From Burkholderiaceae bacterium (GTDB taxonomy: Bacteria; Pseudomonadota; Gammaproteobacteria; Burkholderiales; Burkholderiaceae_B): 64,000 bases of DNA. Positions 1 to 8,768 of the stretch are shown one piece after another. The notes under the pieces are model-generated. The model was not told the origin of the DNA. It saw only the letters and a program-made list of their open reading frames with translations, and made no database searches. The stretch is from assembly GCA_017983955.1 (NCBI GenBank), contig JAGOAJ010000014.1, forward strand, positions 28,906 to 92,905, given 5' to 3'. Positions within the stretch are counted from its first letter, which is position 1, and each line of letters starts with the position of its first letter. The translations under genes and the position numbers were made by a program.

Positions 1-2
1 TT

Positions 3-1547
3 TCTGATCACTTCGCCATTATTCCCACGCAACAAATTCCGCGTGATCTTAGCGAAGCCGAAGGCAAAATCTACGAACTGATCGCTCGACGTTTTCTGGC
101 TGTGTTCTTTCCCGCCGCAGAATTTCGTCTTACCACCCGCATCACCCAGGTATCCGGCCATCGTTTCAAAACTGAAGGCAAGGTATTGGTTAACCCGGGC
201 TGGCTGGCCATCTACGGTCGCGCCGCCCAAGGCGACGACACCACGCTGGTAGCCGTTGCCGATAACGAGCAGGTCAAAACGGAAGATATCGAAGCCAAAG
301 GCTTGGTGACCAAACCGCCAGCACGCTTTACTGAAGCCACGCTGTTGTCGGCCATGGAAGGCGCCGGCAAGCTGATAGACGACGAAGCCTTGCGCGACGC
401 CATGTCAGAACGCGGTTTGGGTACGCCAGCTACCCGCGCAGCGATTATCGAAGGTTTGCTCAATGAAGGCTATTTACGCCGCGAAGGCCGTGAACTGATA
501 CCTAGCGCCAAGGCGCGCCAGTTGATGACTCTGCTATCGGGTCTGGGCGTTAATGAACTAACGTCGCCCGAACTGACCGGCGAGTGGGAACACAAGCTCA
601 AGCAAATCGAAGCGCGCCAGTTGGATCGCGACGTCTTCATGCAGAAAATTCAGCAAATGACCCAAGTCATCGTTAAGCGCGCCAAGGAATACGAACGCGA
701 CACCGTACCTGGCGACTACGCCACGCTAAGCACGCCCTGCCCCAAATGCGGCAGCGTGGTCAAGGAAAACTATCGTCGCTACGCCTGCACATCATGTGAT
801 TTTTCCATAGGCAAGCACCCAGGCGGGCGCACGTTCGAGATCCCCGAGGTCGAGGAACTGCTTACCGAGCGTCAATTAGGGCCTCTGCCTGGCTTTATCA
901 GCAAAATGGGCCGTCCCTTTGCCGCTTTGCTGCGTATCACGGACGAATTCAAGCTGGAATTCGACTTTGGCCAAAAGGATGACGAAGACACCGAGCCTGT
1001 AGATTTTTCAGCTCAAACGTCCTTGGGGCCTTGTCCAAAATGCAGTGCCAACGTCTATGACCACGGCATGAATTATGTGTGCGAGAAATCCACTGGCCCA
1101 GAAAAGACCTGCGACTTCCGTACTGGAAAAATGATACTGCAGCAGGAAATTTCGCCAGAACAGGTACAGAAGCTACTTACCGATGGCAAGACCGACTTGC
1201 TGACGGGCTTTGTATCCAGCCGCACCAATCGAAAATTCAAGGCCTTTCTGGTCAAACAAGCTGGCGGCAAGATAGGCTTTGAGTTCGAAGCACGTCCTGA
1301 AAAGCCGGGTGCTAAAAAGACGGCGGCTAAGAAGACAGCGGCTAAAACCGCCACGAAAACAGCTGCCAAAAAAGCAGCTAGCAAGACCGCAACAAAAACG
1401 GCAGCGGCCAAGAAAACTGCGACCAAAGCGGCGGCCACCAAGACAGTGACTAAGGCAGCCACAAAGACGGCGACCAAGAGGGCTACAAAAACCGTCGCTA
1501 AGAAGGCGGCTGTGAAGCTGGATGACGTGGACAGCCCCGCCTTCTAG
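3..1547 (+). CDS. topB: DNA topoisomerase III, C-terminal part (5' end outside window)
   Basis: Type IA topoisomerase that relaxes or decatenates DNA by single-strand passage. The reading frame is open from base 3, so the start lies upstream. The first visible residues, DHFAIIPT followed by LSEAEGKIYELIARRFL, match the topoisomerase III core. A GLGTPATRAAIIE segment follows at about residues 138-150 of the visible part. Two zinc-ribbon modules come next: CPKCG...CTSC near bases 737-800 and CPKCS...C...C near 1032-1110. The last ~65 codons are a Lys/Ala/Thr-rich tail resembling histone H1, as seen in Bordetella-type relatives; it is probably disordered and DNA-binding (inference). The zinc modules plus tail favour TopB over TopA, although the 5' half is not visible. 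Confidence 0.85.
   Translation, partial: SDHFAIIPTQQIPRDLSEAEGKIYELIARRFLAVFFPAAEFRLTTRITQVSGHRFKTEGKVLVNPGWLAIYGRAAQGDDTTLVAVADNEQVKTEDIEAKGLVTKPPARFTEATLLSAMEGAGKLIDDEALRDAMSERGLGTPATRAAIIEGLLNEGYLRREGRELIPSAKARQLMTLLSGLGVNELTSPELTGEWEHKLKQIEARQLDRDVFMQKIQQMTQVIVKRAKEYERDTVPGDYATLSTPCPKCGSVVKENYRRYACTSCDFSIGKHPGGRTFEIPEVEELLTERQLGPLPGFISKMGRPFAALLRITDEFKLEFDFGQKDDEDTEPVDFSAQTSLGPCPKCSANVYDHGMNYVCEKSTGPEKTCDFRTGKMILQQEISPEQVQKLLTDGKTDLLTGFVSSRTNRKFKAFLVKQAGGKIGFEFEARPEKPGAKKTAAKKTAAKTATKTAAKKAASKTATKTAAAKKTATKAAATKTVTKAATKTATKRATKTVAKKAAVKLDDVDSPAF
1311..1514 (+). repeat. Lys/Ala/Thr low-complexity coding repeat (topB tail)
   Basis: Degenerate short repeats of Ala-Lys-Lys-Thr and Ala-Thr-Lys-Thr codons near the 3' end of the topoisomerase gene. 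They give a strongly basic tail like that of bacterial H1-like proteins. Such tracts commonly vary in length between strains. Confidence 0.8.
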
Positions 1548-1589
1548 AGTCTTTGCATAAGAGACTGGACCGTACGTACCCATGGCTGC

Positions 1590-1618
1590 CCGACCTGCGC
1601 TGCAACAGCGCAGGTCGG
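1590..1618 (+). terminator. Strong hairpin downstream of topB
   Basis: Perfect inverted repeat with 11-bp arms (CCGACCTGCGC / GCGCAGGTCGG) and a 7-nt loop, 43 bases after the topB stop. There is no T tract on either side, so it may be a weak or Rho-assisted terminator or only an mRNA-stabilising structure. It lies between topB and the convergent glutathione S-transferase gene. Confidence 0.4.
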
Positions 1619-1754
1619 AAGGTCCACCTCACCCTCTTTCAGTACCACCACGATCCGGCTTGCTGTAAGTATGCTTTTCTGAAAGAAAGGCCTCGAGATC
1701 TCCTGCCAATGCCTACGACTTTGCGGGAAGCTTACGATAAGGTGCAATGTCTCG

Positions 1755-2480
1755 TCACAATAGCGGAACCGGGACCGTCGAAACCCCTTGTTCAGCTGCA
1801 GCAGCCTCTTCAACACTCAGCGCCTGAAGGAAGGAAGGGTAATTGCGCATACCCTCCCAATACCGACGCACATTTTCAGGCAACTTGTTCAACATACCGA
1901 CGTATTGCGCCAATAGCAATGCATAGCTTATTGATATGTCAGCGACAGTGAGGCGCCCGGCACATAAGAAGTCCCGTTCAGCAAACATAAAATCGAGTTT
2001 TCGCAAGCGTCCCAAAAAAAAACTCGTATAGTCTTCAACAACTTGGGGGAGTTTTCGTTCGTTTGGCTCAAATTGCCCATAACGTAAAATTAAAGCGTGT
2101 GGGAAAGTCAGCGTCGACTCGCCAAAGTGAAGTAGATCAAGAAACAGTCCATAGTCGTACTCGTCAGCCTCCACGTTCAGTCCTCTTGGTGAATGCTGCG
2201 CAGCTAGGAGCTGACAGATGGCTACAGATTCTGTCATGGTGTGTGTGCCATTGACATACGCAGGCACCGTGCCGAGCGGGTTTATTGATAAAAAATCGCT
2301 GGAACACACCCGTGGTGGAAAGGCTAGCATCTTCAGTTCATAGTCCAGCTGGAGCTCTTCGAGAACCCAAAGAGGACGAAATGATCGTGCACCAACACAA
2401 TGGTAGAGCGTAGCGACCGAGCTTGTTGCGGACAATTCGTCTGAGCTATGGTGATATGTGTTGTTTGTAGCTGTTTGCAT
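1755..2480 (-). CDS. Glutathione S-transferase family protein
   Basis: Protein of 241 residues with the two-domain soluble GST layout. The N-terminal thioredoxin-like domain begins near residue 22 (TLYHCVGARSFRPLWVLEEL) and contains the cis-Pro/glutathione-binding region PLGTVPAYVNG and the MTESVAICQLL helix. The C-terminal domain is helical (ADISISYALLLA). It is the last gene of the iclR-dioxygenase-TRAP cassette, 14 bp after the TRAP large permease and on the same strand. In aromatic-degradation clusters GSTs often open epoxides, isomerise or dehalogenate intermediates. The actual reaction here cannot be read from the sequence. Confidence 0.85.
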   Translation of the reverse strand: MQTATNNTYHHSSDELSATSSVATLYHCVGARSFRPLWVLEELQLDYELKMLAFPPRVCSSDFLSINPLGTVPAYVNGTHTMTESVAICQLLAAQHSPRGLNVEADEYDYGLFLDLLHFGESTLTFPHALILRYGQFEPNERKLPQVVEDYTSFFLGRLRKLDFMFAERDFLCAGRLTVADISISYALLLAQYVGMLNKLPENVRRYWEGMRNYPSFLQALSVEEAAAAEQGVSTVPVPLL

Positions 2481-2494
2481 AGCGCGGCCTCTAT

Positions 2495-3787
2495 CTATTT
2501 AACGTAGCTCGGGAGCCATAAAGCCAGGGAAGGGAAAGCGATCACAAACCCGCCGAGCACGACAAGCGCGAAGTTTAATGGCCACACTCTTTTAAATATT
2601 GAGAGTATAGGGATATGGGGTAAAACGCTTCTTACCACAAAGATGTTCATTCCCACTGGGGGTGAGATCATACCGATCTGAATGGCAATGATGACCAATA
2701 TCCCGAACCATACTGGATCGAAGCCTAGATCAATGATCAATGGGAAGAACAGTGGTATGGTGAGGAGCATCATTGATATCTCCTCCATGACCGTGCCCAG
2801 AATTACGTAGATCAAGCATATGGCGATAACCACGATAATTGGGTGAAGCTCGAACATCATGACAAAATCGCGAAGATCACCCGGCATTGAGGTGTAGTTC
2901 ACAAAGTTGGCAAACACCAAAGCCCCAATAACTATCAGAAAAAGCACTGCAGTAGTCCTAGCTGTTTCCGCAAGAAGATCAAACAAAATGGGCCACGTTA
3001 GCGCACGTCGATAGAGCGCAAATACCAATGCTCCAGCGGCACCAATTCCTGCTCCCTCGGTGGTAGTAAACAGGCCTCCGTAAATACCGCCCATAACAAG
3101 TGTAAATAAAGCTATCACTGGCCATATTGTGGGCAAAGACTGCAGTCGCTCGCGCCAAGAATGCTTTTTTCCACAAGGTGCGAGTGCGGGCGATAACCGG
3201 GTCGTAACAGAAATGGTCGCGCAAAAGAGCAAGGCCGCCAATATTCCCGGCACGATTCCGGCGATGAACACCTTGGCGATACTTGTTTCTGTCATGATCC
3301 CATAGAGCACCATAAATGTAGATGGAGGGATCAGAATGCCTAAAGTACCGCCCGCTGCCAGAGTACTTGCAGCAAACCCATCGTCATAATCGAACTTTCT
3401 CATGGAAGGATAAGCAACTTTTGCAAAGGTTGCTGCGGTAGCGACGGATGAGCCGCACACAGCACCGAAGCCAGCGCAAGACATTACACTCGCCATGGCT
3501 AAACCACCGCGCTTATGTCCCACGAATCTATAAGCAGCCTCAAACAACTCAGCAGAAACGCCCGCCCTAACGATGAGATTTCCCATCAGAATAAAGAGAG
3601 GAACAACAGACAGCGTATAGGACAGACCTGTTTCATAGACCGCCTGCCCTAGCATCGCAGAGGCTGCATTAAAGTTTACCTTCATGCCAAAGCCGATGAA
3701 GCCGACGATGATCATGGAAAACGCTATAGGTATTCTGAGGAAGGACAAGATAAGGAATGAGGCGAAGCCGATACCAGTCTCAGTCAC
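2495..3787 (-). CDS. TRAP transporter large permease (DctM family), cassette 1
   Basis: Integral membrane subunit of 430 residues that carries out Na+-coupled solute movement in a tripartite ATP-independent transporter. It is hydrophobic throughout (about 12 segments), with family features such as AGFGAVCGSSVATAATFAKVAYP near residue 105 and the LGILIPPSTFMVLYGIMTE segment. Translation begins at a GTG that overlaps the small-permease stop codon (GTGA), with GGAGG just upstream, so the two are translationally coupled. It sits directly after DctP and DctQ and is followed by a GST gene. The substrate is unknown; the context suggests an aromatic or other organic acid. Confidence 0.93.
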   Translation of the reverse strand: MTETGIGFASFLILSFLRIPIAFSMIIVGFIGFGMKVNFNAASAMLGQAVYETGLSYTLSVVPLFILMGNLIVRAGVSAELFEAAYRFVGHKRGGLAMASVMSCAGFGAVCGSSVATAATFAKVAYPSMRKFDYDDGFAASTLAAGGTLGILIPPSTFMVLYGIMTETSIAKVFIAGIVPGILAALLFCATISVTTRLSPALAPCGKKHSWRERLQSLPTIWPVIALFTLVMGGIYGGLFTTTEGAGIGAAGALVFALYRRALTWPILFDLLAETARTTAVLFLIVIGALVFANFVNYTSMPGDLRDFVMMFELHPIIVVIAICLIYVILGTVMEEISMMLLTIPLFFPLIIDLGFDPVWFGILVIIAIQIGMISPPVGMNIFVVRSVLPHIPILSIFKRVWPLNFALVVLGGFVIAFPSLALWLPSYVK

Positions 3788-4302
3788 GGTTGGCCTCCAT
3801 TGTCCAAGGTATCAGCTTCGATCCCACGCACTTTTGGAGCAACGAGAAATGCACCACACGTCAGAACCATAGTGATCATCATTAATATCGCCAGCCAACC
3901 GAGCTTGATTCCAAGTTGCCCTGTCTGCTCGCCTGAAAGCAACATCCCCTGCGCACGGTCCCATAACTGCCAGGCGATGAAGGCCGAGAAAAGTGCACAC
4001 ACAAGATTGGAAACGATACCTTGTATGTTGAGCATTCGCTGCGAGATGCAAGCGTCGAACAGATCAACAGTAATATGCTCGGCACGAGAAGTGGCCATGG
4101 GCAATCCAAAAAAAATTACCGCGGCAAGTAGTAACTCAGTGAGCTCCAGAGCGCCAAAGACTGGGGCGTTAAAAAAATATCGCCCAAATACATCCGCACA
4201 GGTGAGGGCAGTCATGCCGAGTAGGCTAAGCGCCGCGCCATAGTTGAGTACACGAAACGCGCACCGAGCTATCTGTGTACCTGCCACAGTAATCGTAGTC
4301 AT
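3784..4302 (-). CDS. TRAP transporter small permease (DctQ family), cassette 1
   Basis: Membrane protein of 172 residues with four predicted transmembrane helices, typical for the DctQ component that connects binding protein and large permease. The first helix region (LSLLGMTALTCADVFGRYFFNAPVFGALELTE) contains the family DVFGRY...ELTE pattern. It overlaps the large-permease gene by 4 bp and lies 18 bp after the binding-protein gene, so the three are one transcription unit. Confidence 0.9.
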   Translation of the reverse strand: MTTITVAGTQIARCAFRVLNYGAALSLLGMTALTCADVFGRYFFNAPVFGALELTELLLAAVIFFGLPMATSRAEHITVDLFDACISQRMLNIQGIVSNLVCALFSAFIAWQLWDRAQGMLLSGEQTGQLGIKLGWLAILMMITMVLTCGAFLVAPKVRGIEADTLDNGGQP

Positions 4303-4320
4303 AGTGAATATCGCTCGCTG

Positions 4321-5355
4321 TTATTTAGACGGGTTCGTAGATGAGGCAACTTGCGCTGCCGTTTCTAAGCGGAACGCCTGCAGGACCTTTGCCCCGTCCA
4401 CCCCCCTGCTCTCCACCTGTTGGATCCACTTTTCTTCAAGTCCCGACGTTTTTTCACGAATTTGAGCGATAAGCCCGGGAGAGGCCATTAAGATGTTGAT
4501 TCCCGCATCTCGCATGACTGTATCGGCTCTAATATCAGCTTTGTCGTAGGTATGTCCAGCCCGCCTAGCCAGCGCCTCCCCAAGCAAAGGCTCAATTGCG
4601 GCTCTATCAGCCGCTGAAATCGAATCCCATTTGGACTCATTCATAATAATAGTGAACGCCACGTTATACAGTCCGCCTGGCATATACAGCGCATTCTTTA
4701 CAAGCGGATAAAGATTGAACGAGACTGGCGAGTCTTTGTTGAACACAAAGCCGTCAATAATGCCTCCTGACATGAGTTCATACACATCCGGAGCTGGCTT
4801 TAACATTGGCGTAGCGCCCAACAGCTTGATCACGTCGTTCACTATGCCACCACCGGTGCGTAACTTAAGCCCAGAGAAATCCGCCATTGTTTTGACCTCT
4901 CTGGTCCCCGTATATAGCTGACCCGGCCCGTGAGTAAATACGGCAAGAACCTTGACGCCTTTGTGCTCGTTGGCATCAGCTAAGTATTGATCGTATATAT
5001 GCTGATAGGCAACCGAGTTGACCTCGGCTGTTTGGCCGGACAGTGGAAACTCTGCTACGGTAGACAACAAGAATCGACCAGCTGTATAGCCATCGACAAT
5101 GAACGCAAGATCTGCAATGCCATCGCGAACAGCGTCAAACGTTTGAGCAGCTGCAGAAACTGATTTTGGAAGAATATTACATTTAACGCGTTTTTCGGTG
5201 ACCCGCGCAAAGTCATCGCATAGCGGTTTTATAACCCCGGTGACAAGGGGATGGTTGACTGGAACCCAATTGGTCACGTTCACCGTCTGAGCGTACCCAA
5301 CTGATGTGAGAATACATGCAACTGTGCCTATAAATATAGAATATGCAATTTTCAT
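4321..5355 (-). CDS. TRAP transporter substrate-binding protein (DctP family), cassette 1
   Basis: Periplasmic solute receptor of 344 residues. A cleavable signal peptide spans about residues 1-23 (MKIAYSIFIGTVACILTSVG then YAQ). The core has the DctP hallmarks ALYMPGGLYN and LKLRTGGG, whose Arg is the residue that usually binds a substrate carboxylate. The ATG at 5355 was chosen because GGAGAC lies just upstream of it; a longer TTG start at 5370 would place that ribosome site inside the gene. Its position between Rieske ferredoxin and DctQ ties uptake to the dioxygenase cassette, so an aromatic or related carboxylate is the likely ligand (inference). Confidence 0.92.
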   Translation of the reverse strand: MKIAYSIFIGTVACILTSVGYAQTVNVTNWVPVNHPLVTGVIKPLCDDFARVTEKRVKCNILPKSVSAAAQTFDAVRDGIADLAFIVDGYTAGRFLLSTVAEFPLSGQTAEVNSVAYQHIYDQYLADANEHKGVKVLAVFTHGPGQLYTGTREVKTMADFSGLKLRTGGGIVNDVIKLLGATPMLKPAPDVYELMSGGIIDGFVFNKDSPVSFNLYPLVKNALYMPGGLYNVAFTIIMNESKWDSISAADRAAIEPLLGEALARRAGHTYDKADIRADTVMRDAGINILMASPGLIAQIREKTSGLEEKWIQQVESRGVDGAKVLQAFRLETAAQVASSTNPSK

Positions 5356-5397
5356 TATTTGTCTCCTCAATATGCCAGAATCGGCATGATAAGAAAT

Positions 5398-5721
5398 TCA
5401 GGGATTTTTGATCACTTTTTGTTCCATATAAACTTGCCCATCAACAATCTTCAGGGGAATTATTTTTAAAGGAAGTTCACCATTTTCCTTTACTTCTCCT
5501 GTCCTGATATCCCATTGCCACAGATGCTTCAAGCAAGTGAGATTAAAGCCATCACACAACCCATTGACTAGTGGTTCATCCATATGGGGACAGAGTGCTG
5601 GTACTGCATGAACTTCACCCTCATGTCGTAGAAACAAAACGTTGTTTCCATTGATTCTCAGCTCGGTCAGGCATGAGTCCTCAAGGTCATCTACGGCACA
5701 CGCTTTTATCCAGTTCTCCAC
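5398..5721 (-). CDS. Rieske-type [2Fe-2S] ferredoxin of a ring-hydroxylating dioxygenase
   Basis: Small electron carrier of 107 residues that passes electrons from the reductase to the oxygenase. The Rieske cluster ligands are plain: C44-P-H46 and C63-L-K-H66, with 16 residues between the pairs. Its length matches NahAb/BphF-type ferredoxins. It sits 17 bp after the reductase gene and before the TRAP genes. Together with the flavin/ferredoxin reductase and the alpha/beta oxygenase it makes a three-component (class III, naphthalene-dioxygenase-like) system. Confidence 0.92.
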   Translation of the reverse strand: MENWIKACAVDDLEDSCLTELRINGNNVLFLRHEGEVHAVPALCPHMDEPLVNGLCDGFNLTCLKHLWQWDIRTGEVKENGELPLKIIPLKIVDGQVYMEQKVIKNP

Positions 5722-5738
5722 TGCAATTCCTCCATCAA

Positions 5739-6782
5739 TTACGAAAAACGGTCAAACCGGATGTTTGTCGGTTTACATCGGCGCGACTTAAGCAACCCCC
5801 GCACCGTGAGATCGACCATAGGCGGTGGCCCCGCCACGAATACAGTAGGGTCAGCAGACCACGTATTGAGCGAAGCAAGAACTGTCTCGTGAACTAGGCC
5901 GCTACGGAACTCAACACCAGGAAGAGATGGGAGCAAAGTTGCCGACTCTGAAAACGTGATGACTGAAGAGATTCGATTAGGCGCGTAGCTATGAATTTGT
6001 CTCAACCTGCTAATCACTGGATCACAATCTGCCGTTCGAAGACCAATATAAATTTTCAGCAAACGAGAGCTAAGCGATGCGGAGTTGATAAATCCATTTG
6101 CGAGGGCCATCGCCACCCCAAGACCAGAACCACCCACAACAACTGACACATCGTCTGCGTCATGTGGGTAAAGACATGCTGTGCCCATGGGGCCGAAAAG
6201 TCTAAGTTCGTCTCCGCAAGATTTCAAATCACATAATATTTTTGACAGACCGCTGGCCAGACCAACCCTAACGACGAACTTTAGGAGAAGCCCCCCTTCC
6301 TCCACCGCTGAGACCGAGTAAGCTCGAAATCCCGAAATACCTTCAGCGCCCACCAGCATGAACTGTCCAGGAGCTGGCGAATAAGGAGTCGTACAGCGGA
6401 CTGAGATCTCGTACAAGCCGTGACTTAGCCGTGCGACGTCGATCAATTCAGCAGATGAGTACTCTGGAACAGAGGTGTGCCTTTCAGATAGTGTGGGGGG
6501 CGGAGTGAATGACACTACACAATCGCTTCTGGCACTACATTGGCAAAGTAGTACGCGGTTCTGATTGCCGTGTGTCGCCTTCACTCCAGGCGCTTGCGGC
6601 CATAGGTTATCTACCGAACCATACTCTACAGTCGCCAAACAACTGCCACAGGTCCCAGTAGCACATTCGTACGGAAGGTCGACTCCCGATCTGAGGCCGG
6701 CCATCAGCAGACGCTCACCAGACTTCAGTGCTACACGTGTTGAAGCACCCGTACTTGAATTGAACAGTACCTCCACATCCAT
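5739..6782 (-). CDS. Ferredoxin reductase component of ring-hydroxylating dioxygenase (plant-type 2Fe-2S, FAD, NAD)
   Basis: NAD(P)H-dependent reductase of 347 residues feeding the Rieske ferredoxin. The N-terminal plant-type [2Fe-2S] domain carries C40-x4-C45-x2-C48 and C80. An FAD domain follows with the R153-A-Y-S flavin motif, then an NAD domain with GGSGLG at about 217-222 and AGPPPM near the C-terminus. This order equals NahAa-type class III reductases. The start lies 9 bp after the aldolase stop, inside the same minus-strand operon. Codon use is a little more AT-rich than in flanking housekeeping genes, as in the rest of the cassette. Confidence 0.9.
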   Translation of the reverse strand: MDVEVLFNSSTGASTRVALKSGERLLMAGLRSGVDLPYECATGTCGSCLATVEYGSVDNLWPQAPGVKATHGNQNRVLLCQCSARSDCVVSFTPPPTLSERHTSVPEYSSAELIDVARLSHGLYEISVRCTTPYSPAPGQFMLVGAEGISGFRAYSVSAVEEGGLLLKFVVRVGLASGLSKILCDLKSCGDELRLFGPMGTACLYPHDADDVSVVVGGSGLGVAMALANGFINSASLSSRLLKIYIGLRTADCDPVISRLRQIHSYAPNRISSVITFSESATLLPSLPGVEFRSGLVHETVLASLNTWSADPTVFVAGPPPMVDLTVRGLLKSRRCKPTNIRFDRFS

Positions 6783-6791
6783 TCCCCTGTT

Positions 6792-7820
6792 TTAAACCGT
6801 AACTTCGGGAACGGATCGACTTTCGGAAACCAACTTTTGCGCTTCATCAATCACAGCATCCTCCTGCGCATGAACTACTCTTCGGGCGCCAAGCCTGAGG
6901 ATCAATTCACGTGGATCGCAACCATACTCACTCGCTGCTTTCTTAACTGGAAGAACATAGCCACCGTAAACATTCGCAAATCCCATCAGGATAGAGTCGT
7001 TATCGAGGCTAGGCATAGGGTGGGGCTGTACCATACTCTGGAATACGTCAGCCGCGTCGAGCGTCTCAAACAGGGTCGGGTTGATGTCATAACCTGCCTT
7101 CTTTAGCGCAGCAACGGCAACTTCAGTTTGCGCATTGCCTGCCCCACCTCCAAAGCCCTTTAAACTGCCGTCAATAAACGTCGCGCCTTCACCTAGAGCT
7201 GCCAGGATATTGCCAATCGCAAGTCCCAGGTTGTTATGAGGATGGAAGCCGATTGGTATCTTGACCGCCTTACGTACAGCCCGGATACGCTCCGCCACTT
7301 CGGAAGGCACCAGATGACCCTGAGATTCGGCCAGATTGATATACTGTGCACCGTACGATTCCATCTTCGCTGCCTCGCTAGCCAAGCGTTCCGCGCTTGC
7401 CATGCCAACTGAAACTAGGTAGCCGACGGGTAACAGCCCTAGATCAGCAGCGCGTTGTAGGTGCTGCTCGGTAATGTCAGCTTCGGTGCAGTGGGTTCCA
7501 ATGCGAGCCATAGAAACACCAAGCTCAGCAGACATCTCCAAGTCCTGAAAACTCCCCATGCCGGGAATCAGAATAATAGAGATCTTTGCATTCTTCACAG
7601 CGCCTACGGCAGCTTTGATCAGCTCCATGTCCGATGTGGCAGAACGACCTACATGGATACAGCTTCCGCCAAGGCCATCGCCGTGGCCTACCTCGATGTA
7701 ATCCACACCGGCACGATCCAGCGCCGCAGCGGTCTTTGCAACAATCTCTGGAGTGAATTGATGACCGTATGTGTGGTTTCCATCACGTAACGTTACATCA
7801 ACGATAGTTACTTTAGACAT
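6792..7820 (-). CDS. 4-hydroxy-2-oxovalerate aldolase (DmpG/MhpE/BphI family), divergent
   Basis: Class II pyruvate aldolase of 342 residues that splits 4-hydroxy-2-oxoacids into pyruvate and an aldehyde. The barrel start TLRDGNH gives R12, D13 (metal) and H16 (base). The metal pair H193-P-H195 is present, as are CTEADIT and the C-terminal QED-V motif. One active-site strand differs from my memory of characterised members: ADSAG/VDSGG is replaced by AESQG (E165-S166), an Asp-to-Glu change next to the conserved Ser. It lies 14 bp after the acylating aldehyde dehydrogenase, its usual channelling partner. Substrate chain length is uncertain. Confidence 0.85.
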   Translation of the reverse strand: MSKVTIVDVTLRDGNHTYGHQFTPEIVAKTAAALDRAGVDYIEVGHGDGLGGSCIHVGRSATSDMELIKAAVGAVKNAKISIILIPGMGSFQDLEMSAELGVSMARIGTHCTEADITEQHLQRAADLGLLPVGYLVSVGMASAERLASEAAKMESYGAQYINLAESQGHLVPSEVAERIRAVRKAVKIPIGFHPHNNLGLAIGNILAALGEGATFIDGSLKGFGGGAGNAQTEVAVAALKKAGYDINPTLFETLDAADVFQSMVQPHPMPSLDNDSILMGFANVYGGYVLPVKKAASEYGCDPRELILRLGARRVVHAQEDAVIDEAQKLVSESRSVPEVTV

Positions 7821-7834
7821 AGAATTCCCCTTAC

Positions 7835-8716
7835 TTAGTGAACATGCAGAGCGGCATATCGTTCTGCTACGGCGATTGCAGCGGCGTTGATGATATCGAG
7901 ATTGCCCGCATAAATAGGAAGGTAATCTCCTGCTCCCTCGACTTCAACGCTAACCATAAAATGGTCCCCTCTACGAAATGGCTCAACGACAAGCCTGTAA
8001 CCTGGGACATACTGCTGAACTCGGGCGACCATTTCATTAATTGACTTGTGCAGTTCTTTCTCGTCGGTATCTTCGTCCATGACAGCGTAGATCGTATTGC
8101 GCATGATCAGGGGAGGGTCTGCTGGGTTCAGCACCACCATGGCCTTGCCGCGCGTAGCCCCCCCAATCTCTTGAATAGCACGGGCAGTTGTATGGGTAAA
8201 TTCTTCAATGTTGTCTCGAGCGCCTTTACCAGCGCCCTTGCTCGCGATCGTGGCAACGATCTCGGCATAATGCACTTTACCAACCCGGCTGAATCCGTAC
8301 ACCAACGGGATCGTGGCCTGAGCGGCGCACGATATCAGGTTCACGTTTGACATTGAACCCATGTCGGCAAGATTCACACACGGCACGACGCTAGGGCCAA
8401 CCTTCGCGGGTGTCAAGTCTATTGCTCTTATTCCTGCCGCTTCAAATCGAGGAGCGTTTGCTAGATGTGCTTTTGCAGAAGTTGCTTCAAAAACAAGATC
8501 TATGTCTCGACATTCAAGAACTGCCTCCACGCCATCCGCAGATGTTGTTATACCCAATTCCCTGGCTCTTGCGAGCCCATCGGATGCTGGGTCAATACCT
8601 GCAACGAGCTTCAAATTAAAGTTCTCGTTGCGCAGTGCCTTATAGGCAAGATCGGTCCCTATGTTTCCGGATCCCAATATCGCTACATTCAGTTTTCGTT
8701 TTACCTGCTCCAACAT
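7835..8716 (-). CDS. Acetaldehyde dehydrogenase (acetylating), DmpF/MhpF/BphJ family
   Basis: Oxidises the aldehyde released by the aldolase to acyl-CoA using NAD+ and CoA. The protein has 293 residues; the usual length is about 300-315. It has a GSGNIG dinucleotide loop at 15-20 and the catalytic Cys at position 130 in NLISCAAQATIPLVYG, where relatives have a TCGGQATIP-type sequence. The matched aldolase lies directly downstream, the pairing that forms a channelling complex in meta-cleavage pathways. The start ATG at 8716 is preceded by GGAGAC. Confidence 0.9.
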   Translation of the reverse strand: MLEQVKRKLNVAILGSGNIGTDLAYKALRNENFNLKLVAGIDPASDGLARARELGITTSADGVEAVLECRDIDLVFEATSAKAHLANAPRFEAAGIRAIDLTPAKVGPSVVPCVNLADMGSMSNVNLISCAAQATIPLVYGFSRVGKVHYAEIVATIASKGAGKGARDNIEEFTHTTARAIQEIGGATRGKAMVVLNPADPPLIMRNTIYAVMDEDTDEKELHKSINEMVARVQQYVPGYRLVVEPFRRGDHFMVSVEVEGAGDYLPIYAGNLDIINAAAIAVAERYAALHVH

Positions 8717-8768
8717 TTGCTTGTCTCCTTTGTGGAAAAATCCAGCTAAAAATTTCTAGGGCACTCGT

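Noticed and set aside
1073-1583. Minus-strand open frames of Ala/Val- and Cys/Gly-rich proteins opposite the topB tail
   Set aside because: They are complements of the low-complexity Lys/Ala repeat and match no family.
1553-1951. Plus-strand open frame after topB
   Set aside because: No domain, no ribosome site, overlaps the hairpin and the clear GST gene on the other strand.
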